The notes: generated from the letters alone by a model not told the origin. A stretch of 64,000 bases of DNA from Gammaproteobacteria bacterium (GCA_018826295.1 JAHJZX010000033.1:1-64000); one strand, 5' to 3'. Counted from the stretch's first letter, positions 20,217 through 29,723 are shown. Program-made: numbers and translations.

Positions 20217-21137
20217 ATGAGCCTTGTCCTGATTATTCCCGATCGAAAACTTGAAGACTTACAACAACGTTTGCAGCAAGCGTTGCCGGATACGCCAATT
20301 GAGATTTGGCCGGACATTGCTCAGCCTGATGACGTTGAATTTGCCGTAGTGTGGAAACAGCCACCGGGCAGCCTGACGTCTTTGCCAAATTTAAAGGCTA
20401 TTCAGTGCTTTGGCGCTGGTGTAGATGCAATTATTGCAGATCCAACCTTACCGGCGCTGCCAATAGCGCGGATTGTTGACCCGACACTTACGCAAACCAT
20501 GGTGCGCTATTTAGATGGCGTGATAAGCCATTACCGTTTGCGTCTTGACCTTTTTACGCAACAACAGCAGCAGCTGCAATGGCGACCAAAAAGCCCCCGT
20601 CGCTTAACGCATATTTGTCTGCTGGGATTGGGGGAATTGGGTGCAGCTGCCGCCAGCCATTTTGCTGCGCAGGGGTATCAGGTCAGTGGCTGGGCCAGGA
20701 CCGCAAAGCAGCTTGACGCTGTCAGCTGTTATCACGGTGTGGACGGCTTAGCGGCTGCGGTAGCGCCGGCCGATGTCGTGATTTGTTTGTTACCTTTGAC
20801 AATGGCAACCGAGTCGCTGCTCGACAGTGCATTTTTTCAGCAACTGAAGCACGGCACTATTTTCGTTAACGTGGCCCGTGGCGCCATAGTAGATGACGCG
20901 GCTTTGCTCGGCGCGCTTGATAGTGGCCAGCTGCAAGCTGCTTGTCTGGATGTATTCCGGCAGGAACCACTGCCAGCTGAACATCCATTCTGGCGACATC
21001 CGGCAATTTTAATTACGCCGCATGTGTCTGCAGTAACCAATGTCAGTACTGTGGTTGAGCAAATTGCCGACAATTACCGGCGCAGCCAGCGTAGCGCCAC
21101 GTTGCTTAATCTGGTTGATGTAAATAAGGGCTATTAA
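20217..21137 (+). CDS. ghrA: Glyoxylate/hydroxypyruvate reductase A
   Basis: NAD(P)H-dependent reductase of the D-2-hydroxyacid dehydrogenase family. The 306-residue protein has the nucleotide-binding LLGLGELGAAAASHF motif (about residue 138) and the catalytic triad motifs NVARGAIVDD (Arg), FRQEPLPAEHPFW (Glu) and TPHVSAVTN (His). The GhrA subgroup is supported by the N-terminal sequence and the short length. The Rossmann loop lacks an obvious acidic residue for NADH, which fits NADPH preference (inference). A GNAT gene starts one base after its stop. Confidence 0.88.
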   Translation: MSLVLIIPDRKLEDLQQRLQQALPDTPIEIWPDIAQPDDVEFAVVWKQPPGSLTSLPNLKAIQCFGAGVDAIIADPTLPALPIARIVDPTLTQTMVRYLDGVISHYRLRLDLFTQQQQQLQWRPKSPRRLTHICLLGLGELGAAAASHFAAQGYQVSGWARTAKQLDAVSCYHGVDGLAAAVAPADVVICLLPLTMATESLLDSAFFQQLKHGTIFVNVARGAIVDDAALLGALDSGQLQAACLDVFRQEPLPAEHPFWRHPAILITPHVSAVTNVSTVVEQIADNYRRSQRSATLLNLVDVNKGY

Positions 21138-21138
21138 T

Positions 21139-21732
21139 ATGAGCGCAGAACTGAATCAAACCGAAGTGACTACCTGGTTTTTGCAGTTTACCGGGCAGGT
21201 AAAACAGCAAATTTGCTGGCCTGCTGGTGTTCAGCTGGTTGAGGCTGAGGTTGCCTGTCCGGAGCTTAATCAGTTTATGTTTCGGGCCGTTGGTGGGCGC
21301 TGGCGCTGGTTTAGCCGGCTAAGCTGGGATTATCAGCAGTGGCTGGATTACCTGGCATCAGCAAATGTACGCACCTGGTTGCTGTGGGTAAAAGGCACGC
21401 CGGCCGGCTATGTCGAACTAGTGAAACACCCGGATTTGAGCGTAGAAATTAAGTTTTTTGGTTTATTAACCCAATTTACCGGGCAGGGCCTAGGTCAGAG
21501 GCTGGCCGATGCAGCAGTACAGCAAGCGGCAAATTGGCAGGCGGATAAAATCTGGCTGCATACTTGCTCTGCCGACCATCCGGCGGCACTGAAAAATTAC
21601 CAGCAAGCGGGTTTTGTTATAACGGATATTCAACACAGTGCCGAAGCTTTACCCGGGCTGAATGACCCGCGTTTATTAACGCCGGAATTTGTTTATTCTG
21701 CGTTGGCGTACCAGGCTAAAAGTGCTGTTTAA
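21139..21732 (+). CDS. GNAT-family N-acetyltransferase
   Basis: A 197-residue acetyltransferase of unknown substrate. It has the acetyl-CoA binding segment QFTGQGLGQRLADAAV (about 112-128) and the C-terminal HPAALKNYQQAGFV helix typical of the fold. The WLLWVKGTPAGYVELVKHP strand pair precedes it. The AAGG ribosome binding site lies inside the end of ghrA, so the pair is probably co-transcribed and coupled. Co-occurrence with GhrA does not reveal the substrate. Confidence 0.85.
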   Translation: MSAELNQTEVTTWFLQFTGQVKQQICWPAGVQLVEAEVACPELNQFMFRAVGGRWRWFSRLSWDYQQWLDYLASANVRTWLLWVKGTPAGYVELVKHPDLSVEIKFFGLLTQFTGQGLGQRLADAAVQQAANWQADKIWLHTCSADHPAALKNYQQAGFVITDIQHSAEALPGLNDPRLLTPEFVYSALAYQAKSAV

Positions 21733-21743
21733 ATAAACAGTTA

Positions 21744-21760
21744 TTGTAACTTTGTTACAA
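21744..21760. promoter_or_regulatory. Palindromic operator-like site TTGTAAC-N3-GTTACAA
   Basis: A perfect 7+7 base palindrome with a three-base spacer, 11 bases after the GNAT gene stop and about 80 bases before the 38-codon ORF. Such symmetry suggests a binding site for a dimeric regulator; there is no T-run, so it is not a terminator. The regulator is not identified. Confidence 0.4.
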
Positions 21761-21842
21761 CTTAACTACACTCAGTGTCGGTTTGGGGAAACGTAAACCA
21801 AGCTGCTAATTAAAATAATAAAATGCGTTATTGAGGTTAGTT

Positions 21843-21959
21843 ATGAGTAAAGCGTCCAGTCGTGGTTTTGGCTTTACCGCAATCGCCGTTGTGGTGTGTT
21901 TAATGGCGTTATCGGCATTTTTAACCAAAGCCGAAGCTATCTGTATGTTATGCGGATAG
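21843..21959 (+). CDS. 38-residue hydrophobic peptide
   Basis: A small ORF with a GAGG site 8 bases upstream. It has the shape of a real gene: its own intergenic region, a palindromic upstream site and a strong terminator 35 bases past the stop. The product begins MSKASSRGFGF, then a hydrophobic stretch of about 18 residues (TAIAVVVCLMALSAFL), then TKAEAICMLCG. It could be a single-pass membrane microprotein. Alternatively the first 32 residues could be a signal peptide (AEA before the cut) releasing the hexapeptide ICMLCG, whose Cys pair resembles a metal or redox motif. No family recognised. Confidence 0.6.
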   Translation: MSKASSRGFGFTAIAVVVCLMALSAFLTKAEAICMLCG

Positions 21960-21994
21960 CAGGAGTCGATGAGCGTCAATGGAACTGACCAACA

Positions 21995-22030
21995 AAAACC
22001 CCCGTTGTTACTAGCGGGGGTTTTGTTTTT
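21995..22030. terminator. Bidirectional terminator
   Basis: A 10-bp G/C-rich stem (21995-22004 with 22015-22024) flanked by an A-rich left side and a T-rich right side. It serves the 38-codon gene on the plus strand and the convergent mrcA on the minus strand. Confidence 0.9.
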
Positions 22031-22060
22031 TACCAGCTTGCAGCGAAATAGTTCTGCAGA

Positions 22061-24688
22061 TCAGAACAACTCTATCTCCTCTTTGGTTTCGCTATCCGGT
22101 TGTTTCTGCTGCAACGTATCAAAGCTAATTTGCTGAATGTCTGCTGTAGCATATTGGGTAGGTTCAGTACCGGGTTTAAAATATTCAAAGCTGCTTTGGT
22201 AGTCATTACGACGGCTAAGTAAGCCGCTTTGTAGATCAATGCGGACAGACGATAACCCAACCGGCACCGTTAATGGCGTTTCGGCCACGCCATTGAGCGC
22301 TGTGCGCATAAAGTCCAGCCAGGCTGGCAGGGCTGTTCGGGCGCCTGACTCTGCACCGGCGCTTTGTTGCTGGCCCATATTAGCATGCCAGTTGGCTACC
22401 CCGAGGCTACGGTTAGCATCATCAAAGCCTACCCATACTGTAACCGCCAGATTAGGTGTAAAACCCGATAGCCAGGTATCTTTAAAGTCGTTAGTGGTGC
22501 CGGTTTTTGCCGACAGATCACGCCGTTTTAAACTCTGCAGACGCCAGGCCGTGCCGTTCCAACCGGTGCCATGTTTCCAGCTACCACCGCCCCAAACACC
22601 GCTGGTCAGCGCATCGGCAATTAAAAAGGCGTTATGCTCAGAGATCACTTGTGGTGCCAGCACTTGACCAGCCAGATCCAGTTCATCCTTAACTGGCTGC
22701 TCAGGAGTATCTGCAGCTTGCAATTCGTTAAATAACTGACCCAGTTGGGCTTCGGCATCTTCTGGCAGAACTTCAGCGGGTTGTTCTGGTTCAGTTTTAT
22801 GACAGGTGTTGCAGGCTATCGCAGCATTATGCTGATAAATAACCTCGCCATCCGCAGACAGTACTTTATCTATCACAAAGGGGTTCACCAGATAACCGCC
22901 ATTGGCAAAAACGGCATAGCCGCTAACCAGTTCAAGTGGCGTTAACGAAGCTGAGCCTAATGACAGGGTTTCATTACGCGGCAAGTCAGAAGCACTAAAG
23001 CCAAAACGCTGTAAATGTCGGATGGCGTTATCAATGCCTACACCGCGTAGCAGCCTTACTGACACTACGTTCTTGGACTTGGCCAGAGCTTCGCGTATTC
23101 GTATAGGCCCGTCATAAACAGCCGGTGAGTTTTTTGGCCGCCAGGCAATACCGGCGTTGTTGTCCCATTGATGAATAGGTGCGTCATTCATGATCGACGC
23201 CAGCGTATAGCCATGCTCAAGCGCAGCAGAATAAATAAAGGGCTTGATGTTAGAGCCGACCTGGCGTTTTGCCTGCGTAACCCGGTTAAACTGACTCTGG
23301 TTGAAACTATAGCCGCCCACTAAAGCACGCACAGCGCCATTATGAGGGTCTAGTGCCACTATGGCACTGCTGGCTAGTGGTACCTGCGATAAACGCCAGC
23401 TGTCATTTTGCCGCCTTACCATAATATGCATGCCTGGCGCGACAATGCTGGCAGCGGATTTAGGCGCGGCACCCTGGCGGTCATCGCTGATAAAGCTACG
23501 GGCCCACTTCAAGCCATCCCACTCTAACGTAATATCTGAACCATCTGCCAATATAGCCGTTGCAGTTTGCTCACTGACCGAAGTCACGACAGCATGGTGC
23601 AAATCTTCCAACCCGCTATGGTTGCTAAGGTAATTGACTATAGCGTCGCGCTGTAATGGCTCTTGCTCTATAAATTGGACGCCGGAGTCGTCAGTTTCAG
23701 CTAACGTGGCTTGCCATAGTCTGCTTAGCGGGCCTCGGTAACCGTGACGCTCGTCATAATTGTACAGATTTTGCTGCAAGGCGGCTTTGGCAGCTGCCTG
23801 CTGCGCGCTGTGTACTGTGGTGTAAACCTGTAGGCCTTCGGAATAGGCGACTTCCTCGCCAAAACGGCCAACCATTTCCTGGCGCACCATTTCGGCGATA
23901 TAAGGTGCCGAAGCGGTAATTTGTGCACCGTGTAATTTGCTGGTAACCGGCGCAGCTATAGCCTGAGCATAACTTACTTTATCAATGACGCCGGTATCTA
24001 GCATTCTGCCCAGCACGATATTGCGCCGGGCCCGGGCATTGCTGGCAGAGCGCACAGGATTAAGTGCAGACGGAGCTTTTGGCAGGCCGGCGATAATGGC
24101 AATTTCGTCGACAGTGAGTTCATGTACGGTTTTGCCAAAATACACCTGTGCTGCTGCGCCAACACCAAAGGAGCGTTGGCCCAGTTCAATCTTGTTCAGG
24201 TACAGTTCTAGGATTTGGTCTTTGCTTAGCAATTGCTCTATATGGAAAGCCAAAAATATTTCTTTGATTTTTCGCATTATTTTCTTCTCCCTGCTAAGGA
24301 AGAAGTTACGTGCCAATTGCTGGGTTATCGTACTGGCACCCTGGCTGAAATCACCCGAGGTGGCGACGACAGTTGCTGCACGAAAAATACCGATAATATC
24401 TATACCGGGGTGTTCATAAAATCGAGTATCTTCAACGGCTAAAAACGCCTGCACTAATAAAGGCGGCATTTCTGCCAATTTTAATGGGATCCGGCGCTTT
24501 TCACCAAATTGGGAAATCAGCTCGGCATCAGCAGTGTACACCTGCATAGGCGTTTGCAAACGAACGTCCAGCAAGGTACTGACATCAGGAAGATCGTCTT
24601 TAATGTAAAAATAGATCCCACAGATCGTTAATAGACCAAGCAGGATCGAGATCAGACTGAGAATTAAAAGTTTTTTAACCCAAGACAC
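22061..24688 (-). CDS. mrcA: Penicillin-binding protein 1A
   Basis: Bifunctional class A PBP that polymerises and cross-links peptidoglycan. The 875-residue protein has a cytoplasmic/TM anchor (about 7-28). A glycosyltransferase domain follows with catalytic EDTRFYEHPG and GASTITQQLARN; an OB-like insert comes next (about 320-410); the transpeptidase has SNIKPF (nucleophile Ser), SKN in AKSKNVV and KTGTTNDFKDTW. An insertion near residue 630 contains a CNTCHK motif, an unusual Cys pair that may bind metal or form a disulphide. The start is GTG. It is divergent from the pil operon, as in many gammaproteobacteria. Confidence 0.96.
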   Translation of the reverse strand: MSWVKKLLILSLISILLGLLTICGIYFYIKDDLPDVSTLLDVRLQTPMQVYTADAELISQFGEKRRIPLKLAEMPPLLVQAFLAVEDTRFYEHPGIDIIGIFRAATVVATSGDFSQGASTITQQLARNFFLSREKKIMRKIKEIFLAFHIEQLLSKDQILELYLNKIELGQRSFGVGAAAQVYFGKTVHELTVDEIAIIAGLPKAPSALNPVRSASNARARRNIVLGRMLDTGVIDKVSYAQAIAAPVTSKLHGAQITASAPYIAEMVRQEMVGRFGEEVAYSEGLQVYTTVHSAQQAAAKAALQQNLYNYDERHGYRGPLSRLWQATLAETDDSGVQFIEQEPLQRDAIVNYLSNHSGLEDLHHAVVTSVSEQTATAILADGSDITLEWDGLKWARSFISDDRQGAAPKSAASIVAPGMHIMVRRQNDSWRLSQVPLASSAIVALDPHNGAVRALVGGYSFNQSQFNRVTQAKRQVGSNIKPFIYSAALEHGYTLASIMNDAPIHQWDNNAGIAWRPKNSPAVYDGPIRIREALAKSKNVVSVRLLRGVGIDNAIRHLQRFGFSASDLPRNETLSLGSASLTPLELVSGYAVFANGGYLVNPFVIDKVLSADGEVIYQHNAAIACNTCHKTEPEQPAEVLPEDAEAQLGQLFNELQAADTPEQPVKDELDLAGQVLAPQVISEHNAFLIADALTSGVWGGGSWKHGTGWNGTAWRLQSLKRRDLSAKTGTTNDFKDTWLSGFTPNLAVTVWVGFDDANRSLGVANWHANMGQQQSAGAESGARTALPAWLDFMRTALNGVAETPLTVPVGLSSVRIDLQSGLLSRRNDYQSSFEYFKPGTEPTQYATADIQQISFDTLQQKQPDSETKEEIELF

Positions 24689-24839
24689 TGAATAACCCCA
24701 ATTTATACTCCCAATTCCTTTACAACGCTGCTAGTATATATTTATTAGCTTTAGAGTGAACGCTTTTTCTTGCCAAAAATTAGCGACTAAGCTAACAATG
24801 AGACAATAATCATAACTATAAAACCGGTCGCAGGAAGCT

Positions 24840-25919
24840 ATGATAAATCGCCTGTTTAGTAAACAAACACCGATAATGGTGGGAATTGACGTCGGAGCAC
24901 ACTCTGTAAAGGCTGTGTTGCTTAGTCAGCATCATGGCATTTGCAAAGTTGAAGCTTTCGCCGTTGAGCCCATGGTTAAAGGTGCAATGTCTGATCGCGA
25001 GATCCAAGACATTGAAGCTGTCGGCAATGTGCTGGCAAAAATTCGCAAAAAGATCCCGCGTGCTGTTAAGTTTGCTGCTTCGGCAGTATCCGGATCCACC
25101 GTGATCAGCAAAGTCATTTTTATGGATGTGTCCTTAACTGATGCTGAACTTGAAAGTCAGATAGAAGTTGAAGCCGACACCCTGATCCCTTACCCGCTGA
25201 ATGAAGTGAGTCTTGATTTTGAAAAACAAGACGTGAATGAAGCGGATCCTTCTAAAGTAAACGTCTTACTGAGTGCGGCTCGTACCGAGAGTATCGAAGC
25301 CCGGGTTGCGGCGCTTGAAAACGGTAGCTTTACGGCAAAAGTGGTGGATATTGAAAGCCACGCTTTAAGTCGGGCTGCGCAGTTGTGTCTGAAGCAACTG
25401 CCAGATGATGCCGATAAGAAAGTGGTTGCCATGGTTGATATCGGCGCCACTATGACGCTGCTTAGTATTGTCGAAAACGGTAAAACTCTTTATACCCGTG
25501 ACCAGGCGTTTGGTGGTGACCAATACACCCGTAGCATTTTGTCGTATTACAACAAAAACTATGAAGAAGCTGAACTGGCTAAAGTCAGTGGCGATTTGCC
25601 GCCTAACTATACCTTTGAGGTGTTAGCGCCATTTCAGACGATGTTGTTGCAACAAGTTCGCCGTGGTATTCAGATGTATCTGACCAGCAGCGGCAAAGAC
25701 GCTGTGGATTATCTGGTTATTTCAGGTGGTACAGCGTTAATCGAAGGCATTGACAAGTTATTGATTGATGAACTTGGTATCCATACCGTTGTAGCCGATC
25801 CATTCAAGTCAATGGAAGTGGCTACGTCAGTTGATCGTGAACAACTTAGCCGTTATGCACCACAGCTGATGGTTGCCAGCGGGCTTGCATTGAGGAGCTT
25901 CACGCCATGGCATATATAA
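24840..25919 (+). CDS. pilM: Type IV pilus assembly protein PilM
   Basis: Actin-like cytoplasmic protein that links PilN to the pilus motor. The 359 residues include phosphate-binding loops typical of the FtsA/actin fold: GIDVGAHSVKAVLL near the N-terminus, MVDIGATMTLLSI in the middle and VISGGTALIEGID toward the C-terminus. A Gly-Gly-Asp-Gln element (FGGDQYTRSI) also matches PilM. AGGAAG precedes the start. It is the first gene of pilMNOPQ and overlaps pilN by 13 bases. Confidence 0.95.
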   Translation: MINRLFSKQTPIMVGIDVGAHSVKAVLLSQHHGICKVEAFAVEPMVKGAMSDREIQDIEAVGNVLAKIRKKIPRAVKFAASAVSGSTVISKVIFMDVSLTDAELESQIEVEADTLIPYPLNEVSLDFEKQDVNEADPSKVNVLLSAARTESIEARVAALENGSFTAKVVDIESHALSRAAQLCLKQLPDDADKKVVAMVDIGATMTLLSIVENGKTLYTRDQAFGGDQYTRSILSYYNKNYEEAELAKVSGDLPPNYTFEVLAPFQTMLLQQVRRGIQMYLTSSGKDAVDYLVISGGTALIEGIDKLLIDELGIHTVVADPFKSMEVATSVDREQLSRYAPQLMVASGLALRSFTPWHI

Positions 25920-26503
25920 ACCTGTTGCCGTGGCGTGACGCGGCGCGAAAAGAACGGCAAAAGCAATATCTGACCATACTGACAGCAACCGCTGTAATCA
26001 GTTTTTTTCTGATCTTTATGGTGAACATGTTGTACAGCGCCAGAATAGACGGACAAATGCAACGCAACAGTTACCTTGAAAACGAAATTAAGGTATTGGA
26101 TCAACGTATTGCTGAAATCCGGACACTAAACGAGCTGAAGAAAAGCCTGCAACAGCGGATGTCGCTGATATCTCAGTTGCAGGGTAGCCGTAATCTGGGA
26201 ACCCAGATTATGGACGAAATTGCGCGCATAGTGCCTGCTGGCGTTTATCTGAATCAATTGGAAAAGAAAGGCACCTCGCTGCTACTGATTGGCAAAAGCG
26301 AATCTAACAACCGTCTGTCAAATATGCTGAGAGAAGCCGAAGAATCAGAGTTGTTGTCTGGTCCTTATCTGGAATTTATTGAAGCCGGTAAAGATTCAGT
26401 CAGTTTGCTGAGCAATTTTAAAATGCATCTTACTGTTAAAGGGTACGAAGCGGTTCAGGGTAATGATAGCCCTGCGACACCTGCCGGTGGGAGAGCACAA
26501 TGA
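25907..26503 (+). CDS. pilN: Type IV pilus assembly protein PilN
   Basis: Inner-membrane alignment-complex protein. The 198 residues begin with the conserved cytoplasmic peptide INLLPWRDAARKERQ that docks into PilM, followed by one membrane segment (about 25-42), a coiled coil (about 45-90) and a periplasmic ferredoxin-like domain. It overlaps pilM upstream by 13 bases and pilO downstream by four (ATGA), consistent with tight coupling and stoichiometric assembly. Confidence 0.95.
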   Translation: MAYINLLPWRDAARKERQKQYLTILTATAVISFFLIFMVNMLYSARIDGQMQRNSYLENEIKVLDQRIAEIRTLNELKKSLQQRMSLISQLQGSRNLGTQIMDEIARIVPAGVYLNQLEKKGTSLLLIGKSESNNRLSNMLREAEESELLSGPYLEFIEAGKDSVSLLSNFKMHLTVKGYEAVQGNDSPATPAGGRAQ

Positions 26504-27099
26504 ATCTGAACTTCAATTTATCTGAGATCGATGTCAATGATCTGGACTTGGAGAATATGGGCTCATGGCCCGTTGCCGCCAAAGTGATCTTTGCTGTGAT
26601 ATTGGCCGTTGCCGTTTCAGCCTTAAGTTATTTTATGTTAGTAGACAGCAAAATTGACGAACTTGAGGTCGCGCAAAAGAAAGAAATTGAGTTGCGCCAG
26701 TTATACAGAACCCGGTATGCATCTGCAGTAAACCTTGATCTGTATAAACAACAAATGGTTGAAATGGAGCAGACATTTTCATTTTTATTAAAGCAGTTGC
26801 CGACAACTCACGAAACACCAGGCTTGTTAGATGACATTACCTATGTGGGTACTACCAGTGGTCTGACGTTTATTCGCATCAATTGGGAGCCGGAAATAGA
26901 GAAAGAGTTTTATACCGAGCTGCCGATAAAAATTGAAGTGATAGGTGATTACCATCAATTTGGTAACTTCGTCAGCGAAGTGGCAAAATTGCCGCGTATA
27001 GTCAGTTTGCATGACTTTGCCATTCAAACTGAGAAAGACGAGCGTCTGCGTTTTAACGTTGTTGCGAAAACATACAGATATAAAGAGGTGCAGCCATGA
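26500..27099 (+). CDS. pilO: Type IV pilus assembly protein PilO
   Basis: Partner of PilN in the inner-membrane alignment subcomplex. The 199 residues have a short cytoplasmic N-terminus (NLSEIDVNDLDLENMGSWP), one membrane helix (about 27-47), a coiled coil and a periplasmic domain with the DITYVGTTSGLTFIRINWEPE stretch (cited from its start DITYVGTTSG) and VIGDYHQFGNFVSEVAKLPR typical of PilO. ATGA overlaps link it to both neighbours. Confidence 0.94.
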   Translation: MNLNFNLSEIDVNDLDLENMGSWPVAAKVIFAVILAVAVSALSYFMLVDSKIDELEVAQKKEIELRQLYRTRYASAVNLDLYKQQMVEMEQTFSFLLKQLPTTHETPGLLDDITYVGTTSGLTFIRINWEPEIEKEFYTELPIKIEVIGDYHQFGNFVSEVAKLPRIVSLHDFAIQTEKDERLRFNVVAKTYRYKEVQP

Positions 27100-27632
27100 T
27101 GAGACGGTTGTCCCTAGTTGTCGCCGCTTTACTGTTAAGCGGATGTTTTGATGATATTAGTGATGTGCAGAATCACATTGCTGAAGTAAAATCTAATACA
27201 CGTGCCAGGGTTGAACCTTTGCCTGAGGTTCAAGAGTTTACGCATATCCCGTATAGTGCACAGGATGCAAGGAGCCCCTTTTCAGCACCGCGGCCAGAAG
27301 CCATACAGGACAGGTTTTTACAGACTCAGGATTGTTTACATCCTGATCCCAGACGCAGAAAAGAACCATTGGAAAAATATGCACTGGATAACTTAAGAAT
27401 GCGTGGCACTTTGGGTGAAATTAGTAAGATCTGGGCGCTAATTGAAGCGTCAGACCGAACCTTACACAAAGTTACGTTAAATAATTATGTCGGCTTGTTC
27501 CATGGCAGGGTAATTAGTGTGGAACCAACACACATTGAATTGCTGGAGCTGATTCCGGATGGCGCCGGTTGCTGGAAAGAACGGACGACCATGTTGCAGA
27601 TGGCGGGAACGTCGTCTACTGCAAGAAATTGA
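27096..27632 (+). CDS. pilP: Type IV pilus lipoprotein PilP
   Basis: Inner-membrane-anchored lipoprotein that connects PilNO with the secretin PilQ. The 178 residues start with a lipoprotein signal (LLLSGCFDD; lipid-modified Cys17). An extended linker follows (about 18-70), then the beta-rich HR domain with LRMRGTLGEISKIWALIE and the NNYVGLFHGRVISVEPTHIEL motif that binds PilQ. Its start overlaps the pilO stop by four bases and pilQ follows after 18 bases. Confidence 0.94.
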   Translation: MMRRLSLVVAALLLSGCFDDISDVQNHIAEVKSNTRARVEPLPEVQEFTHIPYSAQDARSPFSAPRPEAIQDRFLQTQDCLHPDPRRRKEPLEKYALDNLRMRGTLGEISKIWALIEASDRTLHKVTLNNYVGLFHGRVISVEPTHIELLELIPDGAGCWKERTTMLQMAGTSSTARN

Positions 27633-27650
27633 CAGGTATGCGAGTAAATC

Positions 27651-29717
27651 ATGGATAAAATTATCAAAACAATGTCTGGCAAAATCCAGCGCACTTTACT
27701 GTGTTTAGCAACCTTTACACTATTTTCACTGCCGGCAGCTGCAGTACCGCTACTGTATGATGTGCGGTATAACCCTTTGCTAACCGGTGAAACCGAAATC
27801 GAGTTTGTGTTTGATGAAGAACTCTATGCTGATCCCAGCATACAGGTATTTAATGAACCGGCCCGGATAGAATTATTCTTTAACGAATCTGATTACGAAG
27901 AAAAACTCAACGAAGTGCTGATTAATAAGGCCGGCGTTAAGCGGGTAACATCAGAGTTTGTTGACGATGGGTTTAAAACAGTTATCTACCTGGATTATCT
28001 CAAGATCTACCGTACCAAGGTACGTGGCAATGTGTTTTATATCCACATATCTGATAACCCGACATCTGATGACGTTGGCCAGGCAGCAGACGTAAAACCC
28101 ACTTATATTAACCGGGTCAATGCACTTGATTTTCGCCGCGGCGATAAAGGTGAAGGCCGGGTGTTGGTATTCCTGCGGGATAACACCGCTGCTGTTGATG
28201 TTTCTGAACGCCTCGGTAAGTTGGAAGTGGAGTTTCATAACACCGACATTCTTGACGAATTGCTGTATCAATTGGATGTGGTAGATTTTGGCACTATTGT
28301 CAAAGGCATCGAAACCTTTAAAGAAGGGTCTTCAGCAAGGTTGGTCATTGATACCACAGCTGAGTTTACCTATACCTATCAGCAAATTGATAATATTTTC
28401 ACTCTGAACATTGAGCGTGACACCACAAACCGCAGCATTCTTGGTGGTGGCAAAGAGTACAAAGGTCGGGCTATATCGCTAAACTTCCAGGATATCCCGG
28501 TCAGAACGGTACTGCAGATTATCGCAGACTATAACGGTTTTAACCTGGTAACCAGCGACTCAGTCAGAGGTAATATTACACTGCGGCTTGATGGCACCCC
28601 TTGGGATCAGGCGCTGGACATTGTGTTGCGAGTCAAAGGTCTGGATAAGCGGATGGAAGGCAACATTTTAATGGTTGCGCCAACTGATGAATTGGCCGCA
28701 CGCGAAGCGCGCGAATTAGAAGCTAAGCAAACGGTTGCTGATTTAGAGCCATTGTATTCTGACTTCCTGACGATTAACTATGCAAAAGCGGCAGATATCG
28801 CTCGCTTACTGGGTAACTTTGATGCCCGTATGCTGTCGATCCGTGGTTCAGTTAACGTCGATGAGCGCACCAACACTATTCTGATAAAAGATACCGCGGT
28901 CAACATTGAGAACGTGCGTAAACTGATTGAACGACTTGATGTACCAGTACGCCAGGTACTGATTGAGTCGCGTATGGTTACGGTGCGTGACAGTGTCGCC
29001 GATGAGCTGGGTATTCGTTGGGGTTTCACTGATCAGCAAAGTAGCGGCAGCTCTAATCAGGGTACCTCTGGTTCTGCCGGCGGTGCCAACAGCATAGCTA
29101 ATGGTTCTATTCCGTCACTGGATGATCGTTGGAACGTGAATTTCCCAGCCAGCAATGCTGCTGGTAGCATTGCCTTTCACATTGCCCGCCTGGCGGATGG
29201 CACCTTACTGGATTTAGAGTTATCTGCTCTAGAGCAAGAGAATAAAGGTGAAATTATTGCCAGCCCACGTATTACGACGGCCAACCAAAAAGAAGCCCGT
29301 ATTGAGCAAGGTGTCGAGATCCCTTATGTCCAGGCAGCTTCCAGTGGTGCGACGACAGTAGAATTCAAAAAAGCGGTGCTAAGCCTTACGGTTACGCCTC
29401 AAATTACACCGGATAATAAGATCATTATGGATCTAGTGATCACACAAAATACCCGGGGTGAAACAGTGCAAACGCCAACTGGTCCGGCAACTGCGATAGA
29501 TACGCAACAAATTCAGACCCAGGTTCTGGTAGATAATGGTGAGACAATAGTGCTGGGTGGTATCTATCAACAGCAAATATTGTCAACGGTAAATAAAATA
29601 CCGTTCTTTGGCGATATTCCTTATGTTGGCGCTTTGTTTAGGTCGACCCGCGAAGTTAACGAAAAAAATGAACTGCTTATTTTCGTTACGCCAAAAATAA
29701 TCACTGACGGCTTATAA
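27651..29717 (+). CDS. pilQ: Type IV pilus secretin PilQ
   Basis: Outer-membrane secretin channel for the pilus fibre. The 688-residue protein has a signal peptide ending near PAAAVP, peptidoglycan-binding AMIN domains (about 30-270), a secretin/TonB short N-terminal domain (ISLNFQDIPVRTVLQIIADY), an N1 domain (NYAKAADIARLLGNF), and a C-terminal secretin domain with VPVRQVLIESRMV, EIIASPRITTANQKEA and the closing VPY/G gate region through IVLGGIYQ and FGDIPYVGALFRS. A Ser/Gly-rich loop (about 465-480) is variable in the family. It ends the pil operon. Confidence 0.96.
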   Translation: MDKIIKTMSGKIQRTLLCLATFTLFSLPAAAVPLLYDVRYNPLLTGETEIEFVFDEELYADPSIQVFNEPARIELFFNESDYEEKLNEVLINKAGVKRVTSEFVDDGFKTVIYLDYLKIYRTKVRGNVFYIHISDNPTSDDVGQAADVKPTYINRVNALDFRRGDKGEGRVLVFLRDNTAAVDVSERLGKLEVEFHNTDILDELLYQLDVVDFGTIVKGIETFKEGSSARLVIDTTAEFTYTYQQIDNIFTLNIERDTTNRSILGGGKEYKGRAISLNFQDIPVRTVLQIIADYNGFNLVTSDSVRGNITLRLDGTPWDQALDIVLRVKGLDKRMEGNILMVAPTDELAAREARELEAKQTVADLEPLYSDFLTINYAKAADIARLLGNFDARMLSIRGSVNVDERTNTILIKDTAVNIENVRKLIERLDVPVRQVLIESRMVTVRDSVADELGIRWGFTDQQSSGSSNQGTSGSAGGANSIANGSIPSLDDRWNVNFPASNAAGSIAFHIARLADGTLLDLELSALEQENKGEIIASPRITTANQKEARIEQGVEIPYVQAASSGATTVEFKKAVLSLTVTPQITPDNKIIMDLVITQNTRGETVQTPTGPATAIDTQQIQTQVLVDNGETIVLGGIYQQQILSTVNKIPFFGDIPYVGALFRSTREVNEKNELLIFVTPKIITDGL

Positions 29718-29723
29718 CTGATA

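Noticed and set aside
22801-22830. CNTCHK in PBP1A as a c-type heme site
   Set aside because: The canonical motif is CxxCH; this fits in letters, but a single heme site in a PBP insertion is implausible without other evidence, so it is reported only as a Cys pair.
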